Assembly: GCA_943357175.1 (NCBI GenBank)
Contig: CALRGE010000012.1
Coordinates: forward strand, 1 to 53,370
Length of the DNA stretch: 53,370 bases
Source of the DNA: Candidatus Peribacteria bacterium
GTDB lineage: Bacteria; Patescibacteriota; Gracilibacteria; UBA1369; 2-02-FULL-48-14
Reading direction: 5' to 3'
Shown: positions 1 through 8,145 of the stretch, piece by piece
Layout of the letters: each line of letters opens with the position of its first letter
Numbering within the stretch: the stretch's first letter is position 1
Position numbers and translations under genes: made by a program
Notes under the pieces: model-generated
What the model was told of the DNA's origin: nothing
The model's database searches: none
What the model saw: only the letters and a program-made list of their open reading frames with translations

Positions 1-218
1 ATTGCATCTCCAAGGCCAATACTTTCAAGTGCAAGTTTTTCAAAATCACGAAACTTCGCTTCCCCATCAAGCTTAAAAATTTCAGAAACACTTGCTCTAC
101 CGGAAAGTTTCAAAGTCAAATCATCGACTTCAACTAGCGGTAAATCTAAAATTGCAGAAAGTTTTTTTGAAACTTCAGTTTTTCCTGAGCCCATGAATCC
201 TATCAAAATTATTTTCAT
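1..218 (-). CDS. aroK: Shikimate kinase, 3' end cut by window edge
   Basis: Phosphorylates shikimate to shikimate-3-phosphate with ATP, the step before AroA. The visible 72 residues start MKIILIGFMGSGKTEVSK, with a P-loop GFMGSGKT at about residues 7-14. The acidic VEVDD segment (about 30-34) and KFRDFE (about 55-60) match the shikimate-binding Asp and Arg positions of the family. The ATG at 216-218 overlaps the TGA of aroA in an ATGA, so it is translationally coupled as the last visible gene of the trp/aro operon. The C-terminal half, including the lid, is outside the window. Confidence 0.9.
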   Translation of the reverse strand, partial: MKIILIGFMGSGKTEVSKKLSAILDLPLVEVDDLTLKLSGRASVSEIFKLDGEAKFRDFEKLALESIGLGDA

Positions 219-1363
219 AAAATTTTCACTTTTAATGACTTCAAAACCTCAAAAAAATCCGGAAAAGATTTACTAACAACATCAGGGTTTTGAATTAAAA
301 TTCCCGGGACTTTTAATCCGGCAATCGCAAAGGCCATAGCAATTCTATGATCACCATGTGGATCAATCAAAGCCCCATGTGCTTTTCCACCATGAATTTT
401 CATAAAATCCTTAGCAGTTTCAACTTTAATTCCCATTTTTCTAAGCTCACCGGCAACACACTCAATTCTATTCGATTCTTTAAATGCGAGAGTTTCCAAA
501 CCGTACAAATGAGTTTCACCTTTAGCAAAAGCCGCCATCACAGCAACTGTTGGAACAATATCAAGACAGTTCTTCATGTCAAAAGCGGATTCTCCGGAAT
601 TTATTATTGTCTCAAAAACAACATCGCCTTGTTTCGAATTTTTATTCAGTCCAATTATTTTCACTTTACTAGCCGTAAGCGCATTTAGTGCAATGAAATA
701 ACTAGCCGCACTTGCATCACCCTCAACAGTATAAGTTTTACAAGAGTACTCGCCACTAACCTTAAAATTCTTGTAATTTTTATTTATAACTTCCACGCCA
801 AAGTCCTTCATTATTTCAATAGTCATATCAACAAAAGGCTTCGAGGACAGTTCGCCATCAACTTCAATCTCAAAACCACATTTCGGCGCAATCATCAAAA
901 GTGCCGATAGAAATTGACTGCTCACATCACCCTTAACTCGCACAATACCGGAATTTAAAGTGGAAGATGAAACACATAGTGGTAGAAAACCATCCTTATC
1001 TAAATATTCAATCTCAGCACCCAAACTTCGAAGAGCATCTACCAAATCTGTCATAGGTCTTTTTTTGAAAGCCTCATCACAGGTTATTATTTTTTTGCTA
1101 GGCGAGATACAAGCCAAAGCCAAGATTGTTCTGGCAGTTCTACCGGACAATCGAACATTCAATTCACAATCTCCAATACTCAGTTTTTTCAAACAATCTG
1201 TCATGGCGTACGTGTCATCACATTTAGCTGAATTTAAAATTTCAACGGGGCCGTCAGTCAAAAATGCTAAAGCCAAAGCACGAGTTGTATAACTCAAACT
1301 TCCGGGCAGATTTACAATACCCTCAAGTGGAGCTGTTACCGGAATTATTTCAATTGTTTTCAT
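215..1363 (-). CDS. aroA: 3-phosphoshikimate 1-carboxyvinyltransferase (EPSP synthase), divergent
   Basis: Transfers enolpyruvate from PEP to shikimate-3-phosphate. Family motifs seen are RPMTDLVDALRSLGAEIEY, DVSSQFLSALLM, GDASAASYF, the DIVPTVAVMA Asp, FKESNRI, GDHRIAMAFAIAG and SKSFPDFFEVL. It has 382 residues, shorter than the usual 420-450. Near the N terminus the text is LPGSLSYTTRAL where the family has LPGSK-x4-RAL, so the PEP-binding Lys (Lys22 in E. coli) is Leu here. The later LGNAGT-type loop reads LSGRTART, keeping Gly and Arg but not Asn. The remaining active-site residues are kept, so it is probably a divergent enzyme rather than a decayed one. It overlaps aroB by 14 nt and aroK by 3 nt. 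Confidence 0.9.
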   Translation of the reverse strand: MKTIEIIPVTAPLEGIVNLPGSLSYTTRALALAFLTDGPVEILNSAKCDDTYAMTDCLKKLSIGDCELNVRLSGRTARTILALACISPSKKIITCDEAFKKRPMTDLVDALRSLGAEIEYLDKDGFLPLCVSSSTLNSGIVRVKGDVSSQFLSALLMIAPKCGFEIEVDGELSSKPFVDMTIEIMKDFGVEVINKNYKNFKVSGEYSCKTYTVEGDASAASYFIALNALTASKVKIIGLNKNSKQGDVVFETIINSGESAFDMKNCLDIVPTVAVMAAFAKGETHLYGLETLAFKESNRIECVAGELRKMGIKVETAKDFMKIHGGKAHGALIDPHGDHRIAMAFAIAGLKVPGILIQNPDVVSKSFPDFFEVLKSLKVKIL

Positions 1364-2396
1364 AATTCAATGCTTCAATTATTATTTTTTCATCAACTTC
1401 CATGTTGTAAATCGCTCGGCCCAAGGCTTTAAGTAAAGTGAAATTAATTCGACCAGATTCATTTTTTTTATCAAATAGAATTTTTTTTAAGATTCTTTCT
1501 GTATCTAACTGAACAGGTTTTACTATTTTTCTTAAAAATCCATCAATAATCAAAAAATCTTTTTTATTAAGTAAACCGGAAATATAAGAAATCCTATTTT
1601 CAACAATCATTCCAAGAAAAATAGCTTCACCGTGTAAGAGTGGTTTTGGATTCTCCAAACTCAAAGCCTCAATTGCATGACCAATCGTATGCCCAAAATT
1701 TAAAATCTTCCTTACATTTTTTTCTTGCGGATCAGCGGCAACAATTTTTGCTTTAATTTGGCAAGATCTTTCAATTATTTTTTCCAATTCAGAATCGGAA
1801 AATTTCAAAGTCGACCTTAAGGTCGAAAAATATTTTTTATCAAAAATTAATCCGTGTTTAATTATTTCTGCAAATCCGGAAAGATATTCTCTCTCCGGCA
1901 AAGTCTTCAAAAGATCTACATCAATAATCACTCCGATTGGATTTTTAAAAGTTCCAACAAGATTTTTCACACCTGCAAAATTAATACCTGTTTTGCCTCC
2001 AATACTCGCATCAACTTGCGCGAGCAGAGTTGTGGGAATCTGCAACACATCGAGGCCGCGCATATAAATCGATGCCGCAAACGACGATGTGTCGCAAATA
2101 TTTCCACCTCCCAAATTCACAACAAGCGTTTTTCTATCCGCCTTCATATCATGCAATTTATTCAGAATTAATTCAACACTTTGAAAGTTTTTATGATTCT
2201 CGCCTGAAGGCAATGAAATATGAGAAGCTTCAAGTTTAAGATTGAAAAGTTTGGAAGTATTTTCATCACTAACAATTAAAATTTGACTATATCCGGCCAG
2301 ATCAATTAGCTTAGGAATTTTCCCAATCAAAGCACGGCCGATAAAAATCGGATATTCTTTTACTGTACGCCGAGTTGGTATAATTAATTTTTTCAT
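1350..2396 (-). CDS. aroB: 3-dehydroquinate synthase
   Basis: Cyclises DAHP to 3-dehydroquinate, using NAD and a divalent metal. It has 348 residues, the normal length. Visible motifs are GGGNICDTSSFAASIYMRG (NAD site), PTTLLAQVDASIGGKTGIN, KNPIGVIIDVDLLKTLP, and the metal ligands in SGFAEIIKHGLI (Glu), NFGHTIGHAIEAL (His) and LLHGEAIFLG (His). It starts 4 nt after the DAHP-synthase stop and overlaps aroA by 14 nt. It uses the product of the DAHP synthase encoded just upstream in the same operon. Confidence 0.95.
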   Translation of the reverse strand: MKKLIIPTRRTVKEYPIFIGRALIGKIPKLIDLAGYSQILIVSDENTSKLFNLKLEASHISLPSGENHKNFQSVELILNKLHDMKADRKTLVVNLGGGNICDTSSFAASIYMRGLDVLQIPTTLLAQVDASIGGKTGINFAGVKNLVGTFKNPIGVIIDVDLLKTLPEREYLSGFAEIIKHGLIFDKKYFSTLRSTLKFSDSELEKIIERSCQIKAKIVAADPQEKNVRKILNFGHTIGHAIEALSLENPKPLLHGEAIFLGMIVENRISYISGLLNKKDFLIIDGFLRKIVKPVQLDTERILKKILFDKKNESGRINFTLLKALGRAIYNMEVDEKIIIEALNYENN

Positions 2397-2399
2397 ATT

Positions 2400-3146
2400 T
2401 TATGTCTCTAATAAGTCATCAAACTGATCCCATGTCAACTGTTGCTTCGCGTCTGTAAGAGCGCATGAAGGATCGTGATGCACCTCAATGATCATACCAT
2501 CGAAGTCGAAATTTTGTGATTGCCTTGTGATTTTAAGAACATTTGGCACAGATCCGCCTGTGTGAGAAGGGTCAAACAGCATTTTCAATCCGGTAGATTT
2601 TTTTACCTCCATAGCCATATGAAAATCAGGAACATTTCTGTAATTTTCAGGGTTTTCTGGGCCTGGAGTAAAACCTCTGTGACAAACAATTAGGTTTTCT
2701 CTATCAATTCCACCTGAAAGCGCATGTTCGACTATACCTTCCCAATGCTCTTTACTAAACCAAGGTTGATTTTTGAGCATCAAAGTCACTCTTTTATTTG
2801 AAGCCGCCAATCTAGCAATTTCTCGTTGAATAAAGTGATTTTGATTTCTCGAACCAATCCATATCATGAGTTTGCCAGTTTCAGTGGCAGCCATAACCGC
2901 ATCAATAATTTTCTTCGCATCCTCAGGCGAAGTTACTTCTGTTGCAGGGTTCACTCCTCTCTTCGCGGCCTCAACCAAAATTGGAATACCGGCCTCTCCC
3001 AAACCTTCAAAACCGGGTTTTGTTCGTGGTTTATATAGTGACAAACGCACAAAATCAACTCCGCGGTCCTTAGCGTTCTGACCAGCAATCATAGCCTGCA
3101 CTTCGTTTTCAAGCGCACAAGGTCCTGCAATAATTATTTGAGGAAT
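2400..3146 (-). other. DAHP synthase domain with possible independent ATT start
   Basis: This is the C-terminal enzyme part of the 573-residue frame. If it is made separately, no ATG, GTG or TTG lies close before the essential IIIAGPC motif. An AGGAGG at 3156-3161 sits 9 nt before an in-frame ATT at 3144-3146, a rare initiator known from infC, and would give a 248-residue enzyme overlapping the end of the TrpR-like gene by 13 nt. Another choice is an in-frame ATG at 3273-3275, preceded by GGAG at tight spacing, which would add an odd 43-residue extension. Which start is used, if any, cannot be settled from sequence. Confidence 0.4.
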
Positions 3147-4121
3147 TTTAGAAATCCTCCTGTTCCGTATTTCAAAATTCTCGCTCCTCTCGAAACTTTC
3201 GCTATGCTCGTTTTGAACTCCTGAGCAACAGCTCTCTGACTCTTTCCTTCCTTTAATCCCTTCACAATTTGCCATCGCTCCGAGATTGAGTCCAATTCCT
3301 GAGGTGTCAGCAAATCCGAAAGAAGTTCTTCCGCTTCCTTGTTTGTTTTTACTTTGACGACCAAATCGTAGAGATCTTTGTGGAAATTCATGAGCAGATT
3401 CTAACATATCATCTAGAAATGCACGAACCGCATTTTCACCATCTTTATACAAGTCCAAAATCTTGCTTCCTATAACAGCGATATCCGCAAATCCATCAAT
3501 TGTCTTTAAATGATCGACAGAAGAAATGCCAAAACCAACCGCAATCGGCAACTTGCAAGTTGCATTTACTCGCTCTAAATATTTTTGCAGATTCGAATCT
3601 AGATCTTTTTTTGCACCGGTTATACCTGTTCTAGCCATACTATAAACAAAACCCCTAGCCAATTTCGCAATTTTTTTCATTCTTAAATCAGTGGTCATTG
3701 GCGAAATAACCTGAATCGAATTAAGCCCATATTTTTTGCAAAGAGAAAGATAATGTTCTTGAGACTCTTCATCAAAAGGCAAATCAGGAATAATCAATCC
3801 TTCACAAGAATATTCTGCAGCTTTTTTGCAAAAATTTTCCAATCCATAAACAAAAGGAATATTAAAATAAGTCATCAAATAAATCGGAATTTTTATTTTT
3901 CCTTTTAAGCTTCGCAGTAATTCGAAACAATCTTCAACACTAGTTCCATTCTCCAAAGAAACTCGATTCGCCTCCGCAATAGTTTTACCATCAGCAACAG
4001 GATCAGAAAAAGGAATTTGAATTTCCAAAATTGAAACTCCGGAATCCGCCATTAAAATAGCTAAATTTTCTGATGCTTTTAAGCTTGGATAGCCCGCCAC
4101 AATGTGAGTCATTAATTTCAT
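2400..4121 (-). CDS. trpA: Tryptophan synthase alpha chain in frame with a DAHP synthase domain (573 residues)
   Basis: One uninterrupted frame with two enzyme parts. Residues 1 to about 244 are TrpA, which makes indole from indole-glycerol-phosphate: ILEIQIPFSDPVADG carries the catalytic Glu, GLIIPDLPFDE the catalytic Asp, and VGFGIS is the phosphate loop. Residues about 326-573 are a type I DAHP synthase of the kind fused to chorismate mutase in Bacteroidetes: IIIAGPCALE, LYKPRTKPGFEGLGE, WIGSRNQNHF, HRGFTPG, LFDPSHTGGS and IEVHHDPSCALTDAKQQLT. The roughly 80 residues between have no recognisable fold and are read from the same DNA as the TrpR-like gene in another frame. There is no in-frame stop between the two enzymes, so translation from the trpA start gives a fusion. 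The third frame has a TGA within an ATGA at 3388-3391, exactly where TrpA should end, so a one-base indel (real or an assembly error) is the main alternative. It overlaps trpB by 4 nt. Confidence 0.8.
   Translation of the reverse strand: MKLMTHIVAGYPSLKASENLAILMADSGVSILEIQIPFSDPVADGKTIAEANRVSLENGTSVEDCFELLRSLKGKIKIPIYLMTYFNIPFVYGLENFCKKAAEYSCEGLIIPDLPFDEESQEHYLSLCKKYGLNSIQVISPMTTDLRMKKIAKLARGFVYSMARTGITGAKKDLDSNLQKYLERVNATCKLPIAVGFGISSVDHLKTIDGFADIAVIGSKILDLYKDGENAVRAFLDDMLESAHEFPQRSLRFGRQSKNKQGSGRTSFGFADTSGIGLNLGAMANCEGIKGRKESESCCSGVQNEHSESFERSENFEIRNRRISKIPQIIIAGPCALENEVQAMIAGQNAKDRGVDFVRLSLYKPRTKPGFEGLGEAGIPILVEAAKRGVNPATEVTSPEDAKKIIDAVMAATETGKLMIWIGSRNQNHFIQREIARLAASNKRVTLMLKNQPWFSKEHWEGIVEHALSGGIDRENLIVCHRGFTPGPENPENYRNVPDFHMAMEVKKSTGLKMLFDPSHTGGSVPNVLKITRQSQNFDFDGMIIEVHHDPSCALTDAKQQLTWDQFDDLLET
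3134..3391 (-). CDS. trpR: TrpR-family tryptophan repressor, nested out of frame
   Basis: It has 85 residues with the TrpR core LLTPQELDSISERWQIVKGL, then a helix-turn-helix GKSQRAVAQEFKTSIAKVSRGARILK. This follows E. coli TrpR ([45 protein letters not shown]). The residues matching E. coli Thr44, Arg54 and Arg84, which contact the tryptophan co-repressor, are kept; the Ser88 position is Ile. It starts at the ATG of an ATGA exactly at the expected end of TrpA and ends 10 nt before the conserved DAHP-synthase motif, but its frame differs from both. A TrpR-like operator lies over the operon promoter at 9650-9667, so it probably represses its own operon. The related YerC family is less similar over the helix-turn-helix. 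Confidence 0.8.
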   Translation of the reverse strand: MNFHKDLYDLVVKVKTNKEAEELLSDLLTPQELDSISERWQIVKGLKEGKSQRAVAQEFKTSIAKVSRGARILKYGTGGFLKFLK

Positions 4122-5344
4122 ATTTGTGTTTTTAAAAAGTTCTTAAAATTTTCCGAGTCCAACTCTTTAGCGACTATAAATAAATCTTTATCTCCTCTGC
4201 CAGAACAGTTGAAAACAATGATTTTTTCCTTCGGCAAAGTGGCCGCCAATCGAATTGCCTCTGCAACAGCATGAGAAGATTCCAATGCAGCAAAAATACC
4301 TTCCTCTTTTGCCAACAGTTGATAGGCATTCAATACATCAGAATCTAAAGCATAAGAAGTTTTAATTCTTCCTATATCTCGCAAATAAGAAATCTGTGGT
4401 CCTACTCCGGAATAATCTAAACCGGCTGAAATGCTGTGAGTATTTTTAATTTGACCATCTTCATTTTGAAGAAAAAACGATTTAAAACCTTCCGTAACAC
4501 CAAGAGTTCCAGTTTCAAACCTCGCCGCATGTTCACATTTTTTTGAATCTTCAGTAATGCCTCTACCTCCGGCTTCAACACCAATCATCTCTAACGATTT
4601 ATCATCAAGAAATTCATAGAATAAACCCATTGCATTACTTCCTCCACCCACGCTCGCAATCAAATAATCCGGAGTGATTTGTTTTTTAACCTCCCGCCCG
4701 ATAACACTTTGAAAATAAGCATTCATCACAGGATAAGGATGAGGTCCACAAACCGTTCCCAAAAGATAATGCGTATTTAGTGGATCACTCATTAAATCAC
4801 GAAGGGCAGCGCTAATTGCATCCTTCAAAGTTCTTCCACCTTCAAGAACCGGAATAACTTTTGCTCCAGCCCTTTCCATAAAAAATACATTTGGTTTTTG
4901 GCGTAAAAAATCTTTTTCACCCATATAAATTGTGCAAGAAAATCCCATTTTTGCAGCCACAGCCGAAACAGCCAAGCCATGCTGACCCGCGCCAGTTTCA
5001 GCAATTAATCTGGTTTTACCCAAACGCTTTGCCAAAAGTGCCTGACCAAGACAGTGATTAATTTTATGAGCACCTGTGTGCGCCAAACCTTCATTTTTAA
5101 GATAAATTTTTGCCCCACCAACCTTTTTTGTAAGATTTTCACAAAAATAAAGCGGCGTAGGTCTACCTGTATAATTCTTATTAAGATTGGACAATTCAAG
5201 CTTAAAATCTTTATCTTTTATCGCTCGATAAAACTCAAGTTCAAGGTTTTCCATAATTGGAATTAAAGTTTCAGGAATGTATCTACCTCCGTAAATTCCA
5301 AAATGACCGCTACGATTCAAAATGTATTTTTTTAATGATTTCAT
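4118..5344 (-). CDS. trpB: Tryptophan synthase beta chain
   Basis: PLP enzyme that condenses indole with serine to give tryptophan. It has 408 residues, the normal TrpB1 length. Motifs are GRPTPLYFCENL, HTGAHKINHCLGQALLAKRLGK (Schiff-base Lys in HKIN), AETGAGQHGLAVS (catalytic Glu), the phosphate loop SVGGGSNAMG, and the C-terminal FNCSGRGDKDL. The start overlaps the TrpGDCF stop by 4 nt and its stop overlaps the trpA start by 4 nt, which suits equimolar production of the alpha-2 beta-2 complex. Confidence 0.97.
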   Translation of the reverse strand: MKSLKKYILNRSGHFGIYGGRYIPETLIPIMENLELEFYRAIKDKDFKLELSNLNKNYTGRPTPLYFCENLTKKVGGAKIYLKNEGLAHTGAHKINHCLGQALLAKRLGKTRLIAETGAGQHGLAVSAVAAKMGFSCTIYMGEKDFLRQKPNVFFMERAGAKVIPVLEGGRTLKDAISAALRDLMSDPLNTHYLLGTVCGPHPYPVMNAYFQSVIGREVKKQITPDYLIASVGGGSNAMGLFYEFLDDKSLEMIGVEAGGRGITEDSKKCEHAARFETGTLGVTEGFKSFFLQNEDGQIKNTHSISAGLDYSGVGPQISYLRDIGRIKTSYALDSDVLNAYQLLAKEEGIFAALESSHAVAEAIRLAATLPKEKIIVFNCSGRGDKDLFIVAKELDSENFKNFLKTQI

Positions 5345-8145
5345 ATTTTTAGAATTGATAATAATTTTTTCCTGTCAAAAACTCCGTCAGTCTCAACCCC
5401 ACTTGCAATGTCGATTCCCATTGGACCTACTTCTTCAACAATTTTTTTAAAATTAGAGGGATTAATTCCACCGGCCAAGAAAAATGGTTTTTTAAAATTT
5501 CTCAAAAATTTATGATTAAATAATTTTCCGGAACCAGGCTCTTCACCATCAAAAAGTACGACAGACCCGGCATCATAAAATTTCGCTGCCAATTTCACAT
5601 CATCACGAATAGTTTTTATAACCGGTCGAACACACTTCCTTACAAAATCTAAACTTTCATTTCCGGATAACTGAATAAAATCAAGGTTTAAAACCTTCGC
5701 AATTTCATTCACATATTTCAAACTTTGGTTCTGAAAAACTCCGACACATTTTGTTTTTTTTAACTTTTTTCTAATTTTAATTGCAGACTTTAAATCAATA
5801 CATCTTTTCGATTTCCGCACAAAATTAAGTCCCACAAAATCCACTCCGTTTTTTTCACAAAATGCAGCATCTTCCACCTTGCGAATACCGCAAATCTTTA
5901 TACTCAAACCACGAAGTTCTTTCATTTTCTCCTCAGGATTTTCCGAAGTCATCAATGTAGTGCCAACTAAAATAGCATTTATATTTGCCGGCATCGCAAT
6001 AATATCTTCACGCGATTTAACTCCACTTTCCGAAATTATAATTTTATCATTCGGAATCATTGATGCTAATCGATCAACTGTGCTCAAATCTATCTTAAAA
6101 GTTTTTAAATCTCGATTATTTATTCCTATAATTTTTGCATTACATCTCAAAACCTTCTTAATCTCCACTTCGTTATGAACTTCACAAATTGCCTCCATCC
6201 CTAAATCTTCGGCAATGCTTAAAAACCGTTGAATTTGTTTCTCCGTTAGAATCGATGCAATTAGTAAAACTAGATCTGCATTATTCTTGCGAGCTTCAAA
6301 AATCTGGTATTCATCAATAATAAAACCCTTGCAAAGCACTGGAAGATCACCGGCCAACTTACTAACTTTTTTAAGATCAACAATCGAACCAGCAAAATGT
6401 TTTTCATTTGTGAGTACAGAAATAGACGAAGCTCCACCTTTAATATATGCAGTAACTTGATTTTTAAGTGAAAAATCTAGACCTGTCAAAATTCCTTCTG
6501 AAGGAGATTTTCTTTTTATTTCTGCAATAATTGCTTTCTTAGAAATAGCTAATGCTTTTGAAAAACTTTTATTACCAGGAGAAAGATCTTTTAATAAAAC
6601 TTTTCTCTTATCCAAAGATTTCTTCTCTTCACTCAGTATATTTAAATAAGCCGGATTCAAATCTGACAGCAACTTAAATTGATCAAATGTTTCTTGCGCC
6701 AAAACTCCCTTTGCAAGTTTGTATCCGTCCTTCAAGGTTTTAGCATTTCCTGCAAGTTTCAAAGCTAAAGCTGTATTTATCAAAACCAAATCAAGATGTC
6801 CTGATTTACATTTACCACTCAAAATTTCCTTAGCAATACGCGTATTAATGTTTACATCTCCACCTGCAATTTCTTCAAAATTCGCCGGTTTAACTCCGAA
6901 ATCTTCAGGTGAAATGGTATATTTCTTGATTTGTCCATTAAGCAACTCAACAACATATGTTTTACCGGTTAATGTAACTTCATCTAAACCATCCTCACCA
7001 CAAACAATAAACACATGTTTTTTTCCTAAAAGTTTACAAGTTTCAGCAATTAGTTCCATTTTTTCACGGAAAGCCGTACCTATAATTTGAGTATCAATTT
7101 CGATAGGATTCAAAAGTGGGCCGAGCAGATTAAAAAAAGTAGGAACCGCAATTTTTTTTCTTATTTCTGCAAACTCTTTAAGTAAAGGGTGAAAATTCTT
7201 CGCAAAAATAAAACAAAGATTTTTAAGTTCGAAAATCGATTCCAAGCCTTCCCTATTCAAATCGAAACTAATTCCTAATCCCTCCAAAAGATCAAAACTT
7301 CCACACCTTCCACTCGCCGCTCTGTTCCCATGCTTTGCAACTTTCACACCCAATGCAGCTAAAATAAAGGCTGAAATAGTTGAGGTATTAATTCGATTCA
7401 AACCTGATCCACCCGTCCCACAAATATCAATTGCATTCTTAATTTCAATTTTTTCGGAAATTTTACCGCGCAAAAACTGCACCGCTTCAAATAATTCTTT
7501 CGCAGTAAAATCTTGTTTATTTCTTAAAAATCTTTCCTGTTCCGGCACATTCCCCTCCAAAAAATCTTTAAGTGTAAAAACATATTTTTCAAGAAAATTC
7601 ATTATGATTTTATAACCGGCATTATCTCTCATTGTAAGTACAGATTCAGGATGGAACTGAACTCCCTCGATCGGCAAAGTCTTGTGCCTCATAGCCATAA
7701 CAAGATCACCATGCGTAGCCGAAACCTCAAAACAATTCGGTGCGATTTCCGCTGCTAAAGAATGATAACGACCGGCAAAAAAATCTTGTGGAATATCCTT
7801 AAAAATTGATTTTCCATCATGATGAATTGGAGAAGCCATTCCATGAACAGGTTCAACAAATTTCAAATTAGCTCCAAAAAATTCAACAAATGCCTGATGC
7901 CCAAGACAAATCCCAAGCATCGGATATTTTTTATAATATAAGCCAATAATTTTAAGCATATTACCTGCATTTTTTGGAATTGATGGCCCGGGTGAGAATA
8001 CAATCGCATCAGGTTTAATTTCATCAATTTTTTCAAAATTAACTGTATTGCGACAAACCAGAACCTCACATCCGGCCTTCTTAAAATATTCAACCAGATT
8101 GAATGTGAATGAATCGAAATTATCAATAATTAATATTTTTTTCAT
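5341..8145 (-). CDS. trpGDCF: Four-enzyme fusion TrpG-TrpD-TrpC-TrpF
   Basis: A single 934-residue frame carries four steps of tryptophan synthesis. Residues about 1-192 are the glutamine amidotransferase TrpG: IDNFDSFT, nucleophile Cys in GICLGHQA, and His/Glu in GVQFHPES. About 193-512 are anthranilate phosphoribosyltransferase TrpD: DICGTGGSG, NRINTSTISA and KHGNRAASGRCGSFDLLE. About 515-758 are indole-glycerol-phosphate synthase TrpC: IIAEIKRKSPSEG, SVLTNEKHFAGS, IIGINNRDLKTF and IISESGV. About 759-934 are phosphoribosylanthranilate isomerase TrpF: IKICGIRK (general-base Cys), the LFDG Asp, FFLAGGINPSN and GIDIASGVE. The order follows the pathway, apart from F acting before C. G-D and C-F pairs are common, and fungi have G-C-F; all four in this order is unusual. 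It overlaps trpE and trpB by 4 nt each, and no domain looks broken. Confidence 0.95.
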   Translation of the reverse strand: MKKILIIDNFDSFTFNLVEYFKKAGCEVLVCRNTVNFEKIDEIKPDAIVFSPGPSIPKNAGNMLKIIGLYYKKYPMLGICLGHQAFVEFFGANLKFVEPVHGMASPIHHDGKSIFKDIPQDFFAGRYHSLAAEIAPNCFEVSATHGDLVMAMRHKTLPIEGVQFHPESVLTMRDNAGYKIIMNFLEKYVFTLKDFLEGNVPEQERFLRNKQDFTAKELFEAVQFLRGKISEKIEIKNAIDICGTGGSGLNRINTSTISAFILAALGVKVAKHGNRAASGRCGSFDLLEGLGISFDLNREGLESIFELKNLCFIFAKNFHPLLKEFAEIRKKIAVPTFFNLLGPLLNPIEIDTQIIGTAFREKMELIAETCKLLGKKHVFIVCGEDGLDEVTLTGKTYVVELLNGQIKKYTISPEDFGVKPANFEEIAGGDVNINTRIAKEILSGKCKSGHLDLVLINTALALKLAGNAKTLKDGYKLAKGVLAQETFDQFKLLSDLNPAYLNILSEEKKSLDKRKVLLKDLSPGNKSFSKALAISKKAIIAEIKRKSPSEGILTGLDFSLKNQVTAYIKGGASSISVLTNEKHFAGSIVDLKKVSKLAGDLPVLCKGFIIDEYQIFEARKNNADLVLLIASILTEKQIQRFLSIAEDLGMEAICEVHNEVEIKKVLRCNAKIIGINNRDLKTFKIDLSTVDRLASMIPNDKIIISESGVKSREDIIAMPANINAILVGTTLMTSENPEEKMKELRGLSIKICGIRKVEDAAFCEKNGVDFVGLNFVRKSKRCIDLKSAIKIRKKLKKTKCVGVFQNQSLKYVNEIAKVLNLDFIQLSGNESLDFVRKCVRPVIKTIRDDVKLAAKFYDAGSVVLFDGEEPGSGKLFNHKFLRNFKKPFFLAGGINPSNFKKIVEEVGPMGIDIASGVETDGVFDRKKLLSILKI

